A stretch of DNA of 64,000 nt from Chitinophagaceae bacterium PMP191F (GTDB lineage: Bacteria; Bacteroidota; Bacteroidia; Chitinophagales; Chitinophagaceae), in NCBI GenBank assembly GCA_001302245.1, contig LGYU01000013.1, forward strand, positions 310,001 to 374,000, read 5' to 3'. The notes beneath the pieces were generated by a model that worked only from the letters and a program-made list of their open reading frames with translations, did not search any database and was not told the DNA's origin. Positions 26,382-34,365 of this stretch are shown here, one piece after another; the first letter of the stretch is position 1, and each line of letters begins with the position of its first letter. A program made the translations under genes and the position numbers.

Positions 26382-27182
26382 ATGAGAAAATTGTTTGTGG
26401 CAATTTCTGCTATTGTTCTTTTTATTTCCTGTCAGAAAGATATTACCGGTGAAATAGATGGTGTCAGCAATACTTCGTCCTGTAACAGACTTACACGTAT
26501 AGTGCAGGGTACAACCGGTGTTAACAACGGTGATACCGTTTTTCTTATTAAGTACGATACGCTGAACCGTGTTGCTATGGTAATAGATAGTATTTACAAA
26601 GACACTTTTACTGTCAGCTATGATGCCTCCAGCAAGGCGCTTATTAATGTGACTGCGTATGATTATAATGCTTTCTATACCAATAATACTGCCGGTAAAC
26701 CGGTTTCTGCTGAATGGGAAACTTCAAGAACTACACTGGATTATAATTTTGATACCATTCCGTTAAAACTTACCAGCTATTATAACGATAACGGTTCCTG
26801 GAAAAGATTCCGGTATTTTATGCTGACACTGGATGCAAAGAAGAATGTGCAAAAACTGGATGCGTTTACCAACACCGGGGTTGCAGATGGTAATGTTGTA
26901 TTGACCTATACGGATGTACTGAGCCCCTTTACAGTATTGGGTTTGATCAATTCATTTAATATGCTGGGTATGGAAGATGTATTACCAATTTCCGATATTT
27001 TGTACCAGAGCCCATACCTTGCCAAGACCATTTTATCCTCAGTCAATGAGGAGGAGTTGAATATAACCTATGAATTTGACAGTAAAAAGAGGCCTGTTAA
27101 AAGTGTTGCAGTAGACAAATATATTCCTACCGGCCAAATTCTGAATATTTATACCAGGTTCTATTATTATGAATGTAAATAA
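26382..27182 (+). CDS. Hypothetical lipoprotein
   Basis: This 266-aa protein has a lipoprotein signal (MRKLFVAISAIVLFISCQKD, Cys17). The mature part is rich in beta strands and aromatic residues, with repeating Y-D-x-L-x-R-V and Y-E-F-D-x-K-x-R-P-like phrases (IKYDTLNRVAMV, YEFDSKKRPVKS). These resemble the DUF4595-like or RHS-like lipoproteins of Bacteroidota. Its function is unknown, and attachment to the outer membrane is only inferred. It sits alone between two terminators. Confidence 0.7.
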   Translation: MRKLFVAISAIVLFISCQKDITGEIDGVSNTSSCNRLTRIVQGTTGVNNGDTVFLIKYDTLNRVAMVIDSIYKDTFTVSYDASSKALINVTAYDYNAFYTNNTAGKPVSAEWETSRTTLDYNFDTIPLKLTSYYNDNGSWKRFRYFMLTLDAKKNVQKLDAFTNTGVADGNVVLTYTDVLSPFTVLGLINSFNMLGMEDVLPISDILYQSPYLAKTILSSVNEEELNITYEFDSKKRPVKSVAVDKYIPTGQILNIYTRFYYYECK

Positions 27183-27209
27183 TAACGCCTGTTATTATTT
27201 TAAAAGCAT

Positions 27210-27236
27210 AGCCCTGTTTTATGCAGGGCTTTTTTA
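27210..27236 (+). terminator. Terminator after the lipoprotein gene
   Basis: AGCCCTG pairs with CAGGGCT around TTTTATG, followed by a T-run, 27 bp after the stop. Confidence 0.88.
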
Positions 27237-27290
27237 TTGAATTTTACTGCAGATTGGCTCATTAATGGTAAAAATCGCTTGTTTTGTAAT

Positions 27291-27707
27291 ATGAAAATCT
27301 CCATTATCAACGGTCCTAACCTGAACCTGCTCGGCAAACGCGAGCCTGGTATTTATGGCAACCAGTCTTTTGAAGACTATTTTCAGCAATTGCAACAGCA
27401 GTTCCCGGAGATCAGTTTTACGTATTTCCAGAGCAATGTGGAAGGTGAGCTGATCAATGAATTGCAACGGGCAGGTTTTGAATCGGATGGTATTGTGATG
27501 AATCCCGGTGGTTATACCCATACTTCTGTGGCTATTGGCGATGCCATCGCTGCTATAAAAGCACCGGTAGTGGAAGTGCATATCTCCAATGTGCATGCGC
27601 GTGAAGAGTTCCGCAAAATATCTCATGTATCAGCCAAGGCAAAGGGAAGCATTATCGGGTTAGGAATGAAAGGGTATGAACTGGCAGTAAGGGCCTTGAT
27701 CGGGTGA
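27291..27707 (+). CDS. aroQ: Type II 3-dehydroquinate dehydratase
   Basis: This 138-aa shikimate-pathway enzyme converts 3-dehydroquinate to 3-dehydroshikimate. The N-terminus MKISIINGPNLNLLGKREPG with IYG holds the active-site Tyr and Arg loop. NPGGYTHTSVAIGDAI and VEVHISNVHAREEFR complete the active site. Length fits the dodecameric type II family. I start at 27291 because the conserved strand begins there; the frame continues upstream into the previous terminator. A TTGTTTTG sequence, one base off the -7 consensus, ends about 5 bp before the ATG, as in kdsA. Confidence 0.95.
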   Translation: MKISIINGPNLNLLGKREPGIYGNQSFEDYFQQLQQQFPEISFTYFQSNVEGELINELQRAGFESDGIVMNPGGYTHTSVAIGDAIAAIKAPVVEVHISNVHAREEFRKISHVSAKAKGSIIGLGMKGYELAVRALIG

Positions 27708-27810
27708 GGAGATGAGTTGTTAGTGGCGAGTAGTGAATGGTCAATAGGTATTCCTGCCTTTTACTTACAACCTATCACTTAAACCTGTAACATGTATTTT
27801 GCATTCAGCA

Positions 27811-28443
27811 TTAAAGAAATACCCGCATCATCAGCGCAAATCCATCCATCTGTTTCGGTTCGTCGGTCTTGCGGATAATATGAACTCCTGCTGAAGTCCA
27901 TACTTTGAATACATCGCCTTTTTTATGACGGTTTAGTTCAGCTTCTATCACAGGTACAACAGCCCCGGTGGCAATCCAGCCCAGATCACCCTGTGTTTCA
28001 GCTTCTCCTCCCATAGAGTACAGTTTTGCCATCCTTTCAAAAGTAGAAGAACCGTCTTTGATCTTTGTAATAATACTGTTTGCAATAGAGTCGGCCATCT
28101 TTCTGCTGTAAAAAGAAGTATCCAGGAATATCTGTCCCATGTGGTTGAACTTGTTGGGCAGCTTAGCCAGGATCTGTATCAGTATTTTACCATTATTAAA
28201 AGGACCATATACTTTACCTGCTTTACCGTGAAAAGCCAGGCTATCGGCCAGACCACGGAAATGAGTGGTGCGTGCTACCGGTACTGTATCCAGTACAAAT
28301 TTCTTTTTCAATACATCTTTTACATACAGGGGAGAATTGCCGGCGTTCTCGATATCAGTTTTTATTTGTGCAATGGTTTTTTTCTGACAAGAACCGGAAT
28401 ATCCTATTGATAACAACAGCAACAGCAGCAGGGAGGTCTTCAT
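27811..28443 (-). CDS. Parvulin-like (PpiC-type) peptidyl-prolyl isomerase domain lipoprotein
   Basis: This 210-aa exported protein has a hydrophobic leader with a lipobox-like SGSC (after LLLLLLSIGY). The C-terminal half is a rotamase domain: STFERMAKLYSMGG, GDLGWIATGAVVPVIEAEL and VFKVWTSAGVHIIRKTDEP. The N-terminal half may be a second, degenerate copy (KKKFVLDTVPVARTTHFRGL and following). It probably assists folding of envelope proteins. The domain is divergent, and catalytic activity is not certain. The first ATG of the frame (28452) would add MLY; MKTSLL is the better leader. Confidence 0.65.
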   Translation of the reverse strand: MKTSLLLLLLLSIGYSGSCQKKTIAQIKTDIENAGNSPLYVKDVLKKKFVLDTVPVARTTHFRGLADSLAFHGKAGKVYGPFNNGKILIQILAKLPNKFNHMGQIFLDTSFYSRKMADSIANSIITKIKDGSSTFERMAKLYSMGGEAETQGDLGWIATGAVVPVIEAELNRHKKGDVFKVWTSAGVHIIRKTDEPKQMDGFALMMRVFL

Positions 28444-28606
28444 GTATAACACGCAGTTCAGTTATTTTTTTCAATATAAAGATTAAATCCGCATAATTGC
28501 TGTTCTGCTGCCTGCAATTAGTAAAACCTTAGCAGGATAACAGCAATGAAACAGGGCAATTGGCGTTATTATTGTAACTTTTACTGAATCTAAAGCCTGT
28601 TTTGTC

Positions 28607-29260
28607 ATGCGTTGTTTATTGTTTGGTTTGTTAATGATGTCTGTACAGGGCTACGGCCAATGGAAAAGCTATAAAATCAGCGTGCGGGGCGACACCCTGA
28701 ACCGTCTTGATATGCAGGGAATGAAACAAGGTCCCTGGTTGAATCATTACGACCAGGTGCGTGGTGAACCCGGCTATGAAGAGGAAGGCTATTATAAAAA
28801 TGATCGTAAGGAAGGGGAGTGGAAGTTGTTTAGCCTGCCCGGCGACCTGGTAGGGATTGAGCATTACAAATGGGGTTTTAAAGACGGCATTTGCCAGTAT
28901 TTTACCATGCATGGTGACGTACGACTGGTGCAGAGCTGGAAAGCCTTAAATCCTGATAAACAATACGATACTATTGAAATTGAGGACCTGGATAAACTGG
29001 ATAGCTATCGTAAAGTGGTTATCAAAAATGAAGGGGCGGCTATTAAACACGGCACCTGGAAATATTTTGACCCTGAAACTGGTCAGTTGCTGCGTTCTGA
29101 AACCTATACTTTGGGTAAACTGGAAGGTGATGGTAAGGCTGCCGCAGCAACAGTAACAGAAAAGAAGGCTACCCCCAAACCCAAAGAGATTGAAGATTTT
29201 GAAAAGAAAAATGGTGGTAAAAAGAAAGTGCGGGTTCGTGACGGAAGCACCGGTGGGTAG
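28607..29260 (+). CDS. MORN/YwqK-like repeat protein
   Basis: This 217-aa exported protein has a short signal peptide (about residues 1-18, ending YGQ) and then MORN-like units. These are MKQGPWLNHYDQ, EEEGYYKNDRKEGEWKLF, WGFKDGICQYFTMHGDVRL and IKHGTWKYFDPETGQLLRSE. The C-terminus is a charged, lysine-rich tail (about 185-217). The repeats are those of proteins often labelled YwqK-family antitoxins, but no toxin gene is adjacent, so I do not call it an antitoxin. The role is unknown. Confidence 0.6.
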   Translation: MRCLLFGLLMMSVQGYGQWKSYKISVRGDTLNRLDMQGMKQGPWLNHYDQVRGEPGYEEEGYYKNDRKEGEWKLFSLPGDLVGIEHYKWGFKDGICQYFTMHGDVRLVQSWKALNPDKQYDTIEIEDLDKLDSYRKVVIKNEGAAIKHGTWKYFDPETGQLLRSETYTLGKLEGDGKAAAATVTEKKATPKPKEIEDFEKKNGGKKKVRVRDGSTGG

Positions 29261-29290
29261 ATAAAGGATTGAATAAGAAATCGATACATA

Positions 29291-29326
29291 AAAAGCAGCA
29301 GGGAATTTCCCTGCTGCTTTTGTTTT
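29291..29326 (+). terminator. Terminator after the MORN-like gene
   Basis: AAAAGCAGCAGGGA pairs with its exact complement around a 3-base loop and is followed by TGTTTT. Confidence 0.9.
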
Positions 29327-29431
29327 AGTACTACCTGGTAATGATTACCGGTTGGCGGGTAGCAACACCTTCTAGGGGTTTATTTTTCCATATATACAGT
29401 TGGACTTTGAAGTTTTAAATGCATGATGTAT

Positions 29432-29456
29432 TTTTGATATCAAAATGATATCATTT
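29432..29456 (+). promoter_or_regulatory. Two overlapping 14-bp palindromes (operator candidate)
   Basis: TTTTGATATCAAAA (29432-29445) and AAATGATATCATTT (29443-29456) are both perfect palindromes centred on GATATC. Their centres are 11 bp apart, one helical turn. They end 12 bp before the SPFH gene start. The geometry suits cooperative binding by ribbon-helix-helix dimers, and such a protein is encoded by the third gene of the same cassette. The link is inference. Confidence 0.6.
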
Positions 29457-29468
29457 AAAACTAAGCAT

Positions 29469-30335
29469 ATGGAAAAAGTCTTTAAACCCCTCTCCGGCTA
29501 TCTTGCCCTGTCGCTTGCCATCCTTGGCTTTATTGGCGGTTTTATATTGTTATTTACCATACAATACACGGGTGTATTGGGTGTTGTGGCCGGTATTTTA
29601 CTGATACTGGGCTGTATCTTCCTTTTTAAGGGTGTTATGGTGGTCAATCCCAATCATTCACGGGTATGCGTGTTTTTCGGAAAATATATTGGTACCGTAA
29701 AGGAAAACGGGCTACTGTGGGTGAATCCCTTTTTTGTAACGAATAAAATAAGCCTGCGTGCACAGAACCTGGAAAGTTCAAAACTGAAGGTGAATGATAA
29801 AATGGGTAACCCTATTGAAATTGCTGCTGTGATTGTATGGCAGGTACATGATACTTACAAAGCTGCATTTGAAGTAGCGGATTACGACCATTATGTAAAA
29901 ATCCAGAGCGAGGCAGCTATTCGTCACCTGGCTACCAGTTGTCCTTATGACCACATGGAAGATGAAAATGCGGTCATTACCCTACGCGATGGTGGTGAGC
30001 AGGTAAATGAATTACTGGAAAAAGAATTGAATGAGCGTTTGGCCCCTGCCGGTATCATTGTCAAAGAAGCACGCATCAGTCACCTTGCATACGCAGCTGA
30101 AATTGCGGGTGCTATGTTGCAGCGTCAACAGGCTACTGCCATTGTTGCTGCGCGTATCAAGATTGTAGAAGGAGCTGTAGGAATGGTGGAACTGGCATTG
30201 GAGCAGTTATCCAAAAAAGCCATTGTGCAACTGGACGAAGAAAAGAAAGCAGCTATGGTAAGCAACCTGATGGTGGTATTATGCGGCGAAAGAGGTGCTC
30301 AACCTATTTTGAATACGGGTACATTGTATCAATAG
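29469..30335 (+). CDS. SPFH/band 7 domain membrane protein
   Basis: This 288-aa protein has two adjacent N-terminal hydrophobic segments (about 11-35 and 38-58). An SPFH domain follows (about 62-240: VVNPNHSRVCVFFGKYIGTV, then NPIEIAAVIVWQVHDTYKAA). An alpha-helical tail contains QRQQATAIVAARIKIVEGA, the Ala-rich helix typical of stomatin/flotillin-like proteins, which form membrane rings or scaffolds. I start at 29469 rather than the in-frame ATG at 29445 because the latter lies within the palindromic operator. It is the first gene of a four-gene cassette (SPFH, PH-like membrane protein, Arc, micropeptide). Confidence 0.85.
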   Translation: MEKVFKPLSGYLALSLAILGFIGGFILLFTIQYTGVLGVVAGILLILGCIFLFKGVMVVNPNHSRVCVFFGKYIGTVKENGLLWVNPFFVTNKISLRAQNLESSKLKVNDKMGNPIEIAAVIVWQVHDTYKAAFEVADYDHYVKIQSEAAIRHLATSCPYDHMEDENAVITLRDGGEQVNELLEKELNERLAPAGIIVKEARISHLAYAAEIAGAMLQRQQATAIVAARIKIVEGAVGMVELALEQLSKKAIVQLDEEKKAAMVSNLMVVLCGERGAQPILNTGTLYQ

Positions 30336-30342
30336 CAATATC

Positions 30343-30861
30343 ATGGCACGTAATAAGCTTACAGGTACTATAGCGTTTAAAGAAAGGCAGCAGTTCAGGC
30401 AGGCATGGCTATGGACGCTTATTTTCTTCAGTGCTGTTGGCAGCCTTGTTTTATTGCTGGTACTGGGTTTGGATGATCTCAGAAAAGGAAAGCCGGGCGT
30501 ACTGAATGCGTTGGGAATAGTAAGTGGTATACATTTGATCAACCTGTCTTTATTCTATTATACCTGTCTGGAAACGCATGTAACAGATGCCGGCATATTT
30601 TACCGGTGGAGACCTTTTTTCAGAAGTTATAATGTTATTGCCTGGTCTGAGATACAGGAGGTGATTGTACGAAAGTATACTTTGATGAATTTTGGTTATC
30701 ATGTCTCCAAAGAATATGGCAAAGTGTATAATACAGATGGAGGCAAGGGTATACAACTGATATTGCAGAATGGCAAAAAAGTGTTTATCGGTTCACAGCG
30801 GATCGCCGCACTGGAATCGGCTATTGGTGAATTTAAAGAGGTCTCTGTTCAATTGAAATAG
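30343..30861 (+). CDS. Two-helix membrane protein with PH-like C-terminal domain
   Basis: This 172-aa protein begins with a basic segment, then two transmembrane helices (about 23-45 and 52-76). A cytoplasmic beta-rich domain follows (about 82-170). The domain carries the bacterial PH-like pattern: TDAGIFYRWRPFFRSYNVIA, WSEIQEVIVRKYT and GIQLILQNGKKVFIGSQR, then a closing helix. DUF6141-like proteins have this layout. It starts 7 bp after the SPFH gene, so the two are almost certainly cotranscribed and may act together at the membrane. The function is not known. Confidence 0.7.
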   Translation: MARNKLTGTIAFKERQQFRQAWLWTLIFFSAVGSLVLLLVLGLDDLRKGKPGVLNALGIVSGIHLINLSLFYYTCLETHVTDAGIFYRWRPFFRSYNVIAWSEIQEVIVRKYTLMNFGYHVSKEYGKVYNTDGGKGIQLILQNGKKVFIGSQRIAALESAIGEFKEVSVQLK

Positions 30862-30884
30862 GGAGTATTAAAAAAATACAGCGT

Positions 30885-31085
30885 GTGAGTTCAAAGAAAA
30901 ATTTTGTACTGCGGTTGGACGAAGACTCGTTCAAAGCCCTGGAAAAATGGGCTGCAGATGAGTTTCGCAGTGTAAACGGTCAACTGGAATGGATCATTGA
31001 CCGGGCATTGAAAGAGGCGGGACGTAAAAGGACAGCTTCTGAAAATACCGGTGAAGGACCGCAGGATACAAGTGCGCAGACATAA
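30885..31085 (+). CDS. Arc-type ribbon-helix-helix DNA-binding protein
   Basis: This 66-aa protein uses a GTG start. The N-terminal strand (KKNFVLRLDEDSF) and two helices (KALEKWAADEF and NGQLEWIIDRALKEAG) form a standard Arc/MetJ fold. A charged, disordered tail (about 45-66) follows. Such proteins bind palindromes as dimers of dimers. The tandem GATATC palindromes before the first gene of the same cassette are the obvious candidate site. No toxin gene follows, so a classical toxin-antitoxin pair is unlikely unless the next micropeptide is one. The gap to the preceding gene is 23 bp. Confidence 0.75.
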   Translation: MSSKKNFVLRLDEDSFKALEKWAADEFRSVNGQLEWIIDRALKEAGRKRTASENTGEGPQDTSAQT

Positions 31086-31113
31086 TGTTTCACCACCTTA
31101 AACTGATCTTATT

Positions 31114-31191
31114 ATGAGAAATACGATGCTTTTTTTCTGGATACCGGTTATTGTTGCCTTAATGACTATGTGTTTGCGTTCATGTCACTAA
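31114..31191 (+). CDS. Putative 25-aa membrane micropeptide
   Basis: A short frame with an ATG start reads MRNTMLFFWIPVIVALMTMC and then LRSCH before TAA. It has a two-basic-charge-flanked hydrophobic core long enough to cross a membrane (about residues 5-20). It lies 28 bp after the Arc gene and before the cassette terminator, with no other gene between. Position and composition suggest a real small membrane protein, but with 25 codons chance is possible. Confidence 0.4.
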   Translation: MRNTMLFFWIPVIVALMTMCLRSCH

Positions 31192-31266
31192 ACTAATATG
31201 ATGGTTGTGACTGATCGTTATGACACTATCTAAAATGTTTAATTGTTTTTGTTTACCGGATATATT

Positions 31267-31303
31267 AAAAAAGTGCGAATGAATAATTCATTCGCACTTT
31301 TTT
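31267..31303 (+). terminator. Bidirectional terminator of the SPFH cassette
   Basis: A perfect 17-bp stem beginning AAAAAAGTGCGAATGAA with a TAA loop. The A/T ends give T-runs on both strands, so it serves the cassette and the convergent M1 peptidase gene. Confidence 0.93.
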
Positions 31304-31323
31304 AATGTTAGTGGACCTGTTTA

Positions 31324-33708
31324 TTAGAATCCTTTCTTTTTTTCTTCTGCTTTCTGCATCGGGTTAGAACCCGTTGACTGGCCACGTGCCTGTTGTCTTT
31401 GTTTGAACAGCGTGAATTTGGAAGGTGCTGCTATAGTGCCCCACCCGTTGTTGCTTTCATCAATATCAGCAGTTTCACGATAGGGATCGAGTTTGATAGA
31501 GGCCACTTCTTTATCTTTCATAAAGGTTTGTACCACTTTCTGCTCGTTCAAACGCCATACCTGTGCAGGAATGCGTGTTACTTCTTTTGAACCGTCTTTG
31601 TATGTCCATTCAATGATGATGGGCATTACAAGTCCGCCCTTATTGCTGAAGCTCAGTTCATAAAAATGTTTGCCGGCTACTTTCTGTTTGGTTGCATCAT
31701 CTGCAGCGTCGCTACCCATGCTTATTTTGACAGGGGCTTTGCTGGAGTCGTATGCTTCCAGTCCGCGGGCATATCTCCAGTAGAAATCGCGCAGTGTAGT
31801 ATCTGCGTCTACTTCAAAAGTGATCTTTTTATCTTCTGCGTTGCGGGTTTTGGATATATCAGTATTATACAGGCTGCCCATGGGTTTGTCTACGCCACGC
31901 ATTACAGTAGTATCGCGTTGAGCAGGAGTTGCGTTTATATCAGCTACAAAGTATTTAACGCTGTCCAGCGCAATATCACAGGCATCTGTACCAAAGAACC
32001 AACCTCTCCAGAACCAGTCAAGATCTTCACCGGATGCGTCTTCCATAGTACGGAAGAAGTCGGCAGGTTCAGGATGTTTGAAAGCCCATCGTCTTGCATA
32101 TTCTTTGAAGGAATAATCAAACAGCTCGCGACCCATAATGGTTTCACGCAATATATTTAAACCAGTAGCGGGTTTAGTGTATGCGTTGGGACCAAAGCCA
32201 ATAATGTTCTCTGAATTGGACATAATAGGCTCCAACTGGTTTTTGGGCAGCTTCATGTAGTCAACAATTGCCCAGGCTGGTCCTTTACCACGTACAGGGA
32301 ATTTGTTGTCCCATAACTCTTCGGTCAGGTATTCTACAAAAGAGTTGAGGCCTTCATCCATCCAGCTCCATTGACGTTCGTCGCTGTTGATGATCATAGG
32401 GAAGAAGTTGTGACCTACTTCGTGAATAACAACACCCAGCATGCCGTATTTGGTAGCTTCGTTGTAAGTACCGTCTTTTTCTGTGCGGCCATAGTTGAAG
32501 CAGATCATGGGATATTCCATACCATTGGATGCTTCTACACTCTGTGCAACAGGGTAGGGGAACGGAATGGTGAACTTGGAATATGTTTTTATGGTATGTG
32601 CAACTGCTTTGGTTGAGTATTTACGATACAGGTTGTAGGCTTCTTTACCATAATAGCTCATGCACATTACCTTTTTCCCTTCTACGTAAGCAGGCATGGC
32701 GTCCATTACAAATTTGCGTGAAGAACCCCAGGCAAAGTCGCGTACATTGTCTGCTTTGAAAATCCAGGTTTTTTTAGCCTTGCTTTTTTGCGTTTCCGCT
32801 TTTTTAGCTTCATCCAGTGTTACGATCTCAACAACATCTTTGGCAGTTTGTGCTTTTGCCCAGCGGCCCAATTGCGCGGGTGATAATACGGCTGCATAGT
32901 TCTGGCATTCGCCGGTAGCGCCGATTACGTGATCGGCCGGTACTGTCATTTGCACTTTGAAGTTGCCAAAGGTCAGCGCAAATTCACCGCGACCGGTAAA
33001 CTGGTGATTCTGCCAGCCTACTACGTCACTGTACACACACAAACGGGGGTACCATTGTGTCATGGTGAACAGGTAGTTGCCGTCTTCAGGAAAAAATTCG
33101 TATCCGCCACGACCACCATATTTCATGCGGTCGGCAATTTTGTAATTCCAGTTCAGATTAAAGGAGAATTTCTGACCCGGTTTTAAAGGCGCGGGCAGTT
33201 CAACACGCATCATGGTTTTATTGATGGTGTATTTCAGTGGCTTACCGGTAATGTCTGCAATCTTTACAATGTTGAAACCATAGCCGTTGTCAGACTTGGC
33301 TTCTTCCATTTTATCTACCGTAGCAGCATTCAGTTGCCTGGGCATGCTGTTGCTGGTCTGATAATTGGCATTGTTAACCGTGCTGTGCTGATTTTCGTCT
33401 AACTGCAGCCATAGGTAGGTCAGTTCGTTGGGCGAATTGTTGAAATAGGTAACCAGTTCAGAACCGGTTAATTTCTGGTTCACTTCGTCCAGCTCACATT
33501 TAATATCATAATCGCAACGTTGCTGCCAGTATTTAGGACCGGGAGCACCGCTGGCTGTGCGATATTCATTGGGGGTTGGCAGAATAATTCCCAGTTGCTC
33601 AAATTTGTTACCATGATTGGAGCCGGGGTTATTCTGAATGTTCTGGGCCTGTAAGCCACTAAACAATCCCAATAGTCCGCCTGCAGCTAATAATAACTGC
33701 TTTCTCAT
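31324..33708 (-). CDS. M1-family zinc aminopeptidase, exported
   Basis: This 794-aa protein has a signal peptide (MRKQLLLAAGGLLGLFSGLQ, then AQ). An aminopeptidase N-like N-terminal domain is followed by a gluzincin catalytic domain. The zinc site HEVGHN is at about residues 429-434, with the second Glu ligand in WMDEGLNSFVEYLTEELW. The exopeptidase motif is present as NGMEYP. The C-terminal part (about 590-794) is beta-rich and has no motif I can name. It should degrade peptides in the periplasm or at the cell surface. I use the ATG at 33708 because the signal peptide starts there. Its first 50 bases overlap the end of the upstream HupE-like gene. Confidence 0.9.
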   Translation of the reverse strand: MRKQLLLAAGGLLGLFSGLQAQNIQNNPGSNHGNKFEQLGIILPTPNEYRTASGAPGPKYWQQRCDYDIKCELDEVNQKLTGSELVTYFNNSPNELTYLWLQLDENQHSTVNNANYQTSNSMPRQLNAATVDKMEEAKSDNGYGFNIVKIADITGKPLKYTINKTMMRVELPAPLKPGQKFSFNLNWNYKIADRMKYGGRGGYEFFPEDGNYLFTMTQWYPRLCVYSDVVGWQNHQFTGRGEFALTFGNFKVQMTVPADHVIGATGECQNYAAVLSPAQLGRWAKAQTAKDVVEIVTLDEAKKAETQKSKAKKTWIFKADNVRDFAWGSSRKFVMDAMPAYVEGKKVMCMSYYGKEAYNLYRKYSTKAVAHTIKTYSKFTIPFPYPVAQSVEASNGMEYPMICFNYGRTEKDGTYNEATKYGMLGVVIHEVGHNFFPMIINSDERQWSWMDEGLNSFVEYLTEELWDNKFPVRGKGPAWAIVDYMKLPKNQLEPIMSNSENIIGFGPNAYTKPATGLNILRETIMGRELFDYSFKEYARRWAFKHPEPADFFRTMEDASGEDLDWFWRGWFFGTDACDIALDSVKYFVADINATPAQRDTTVMRGVDKPMGSLYNTDISKTRNAEDKKITFEVDADTTLRDFYWRYARGLEAYDSSKAPVKISMGSDAADDATKQKVAGKHFYELSFSNKGGLVMPIIIEWTYKDGSKEVTRIPAQVWRLNEQKVVQTFMKDKEVASIKLDPYRETADIDESNNGWGTIAAPSKFTLFKQRQQARGQSTGSNPMQKAEEKKKGF

Positions 33709-34306
33709 TGTGTGTAGTTTTATTATAAGGAAATCTATCATACGCCCAGGCTAAGGAGAGTATCAATATCACTGCAGATGCTATCCGCAACCACCAAAGG
33801 TTTGACAAGCGGATGACACGTACAACCAGCAGTGACAGCGACAGTATTACCAGTACCACCAGTAATTGTGCTGCTTCGATACCCAGGTTAAAAGCCAGTA
33901 AATGTGTCACCAGACCTTCTTTCCCTTCCAGGCTCAGAAATTGACCTGCAAAGGCCAAGCCGTGGATCAACCCAAAAAATAAGGCAAAAAAGTAAATCAC
34001 CGGAAGATGATTGGTGCGGGTACCTGCTGTATTTCGCTGCAGCAGATTATTGATGCAGGTGGCGGCAATGGTAAGCGGGATCAGGAATTCGATCCAGGCC
34101 GAAGGAAACTGTACAATGCCCAGCGCACTGAGCGCCAGGGTTACCGAATGACCAATAGTGAACGCGGTAACCAGTATTACTACCTTTTTCCAGTCCTGCC
34201 ACTGATAACGCAGGCAAAGGGCTGCTACGAACAGAATATGGTCCATAGCATCCGGTGTAAGGATATGTTCTATCCCCAATTGAAAATAAAGTGTAAAATC
34301 CTGCAT
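33659..34306 (-). CDS. HupE/UreJ-like membrane protein
   Basis: This 215-aa integral membrane protein has about six helices. Family motifs are GIEHILTPDAMDHILFVAAL at the N-terminus, TAFTIGHSVTLALSALGI and FGLIHGLAFAGQF, each with the conserved histidines of HupE/UreJ_2 proteins. HupE/UreJ proteins are linked to nickel uptake. The Bacteroidota version often lies, as here, next to a DUF6702 gene and an M1 peptidase with no hydrogenase or urease genes nearby, so a metal role is only inferred. The hydrophilic tail (about 190-215) is encoded by the segment that overlaps the peptidase start. Confidence 0.82.
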   Translation of the reverse strand: MQDFTLYFQLGIEHILTPDAMDHILFVAALCLRYQWQDWKKVVILVTAFTIGHSVTLALSALGIVQFPSAWIEFLIPLTIAATCINNLLQRNTAGTRTNHLPVIYFFALFFGLIHGLAFAGQFLSLEGKEGLVTHLLAFNLGIEAAQLLVVLVILSLSLLVVRVIRLSNLWWLRIASAVILILSLAWAYDRFPYNKTTHNEKAVIISCRRTIGIV

Positions 34307-34365
34307 GTGACAGATATGATGTCAAAATAAATAAGAGATTTGTAATAGAAAAATTTTGATGTTTA

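Noticed and set aside
28607-29260. YwqK-like antitoxin of a toxin-antitoxin pair
   Set aside because: MORN-like repeats are visible, but the protein is exported and no toxin gene is adjacent.
30885-31191. Classical toxin-antitoxin pair (Arc protein plus micropeptide)
   Set aside because: The order and the cotranscribed SPFH genes fit a membrane cassette better; the peptide is not recognised as a known toxin.
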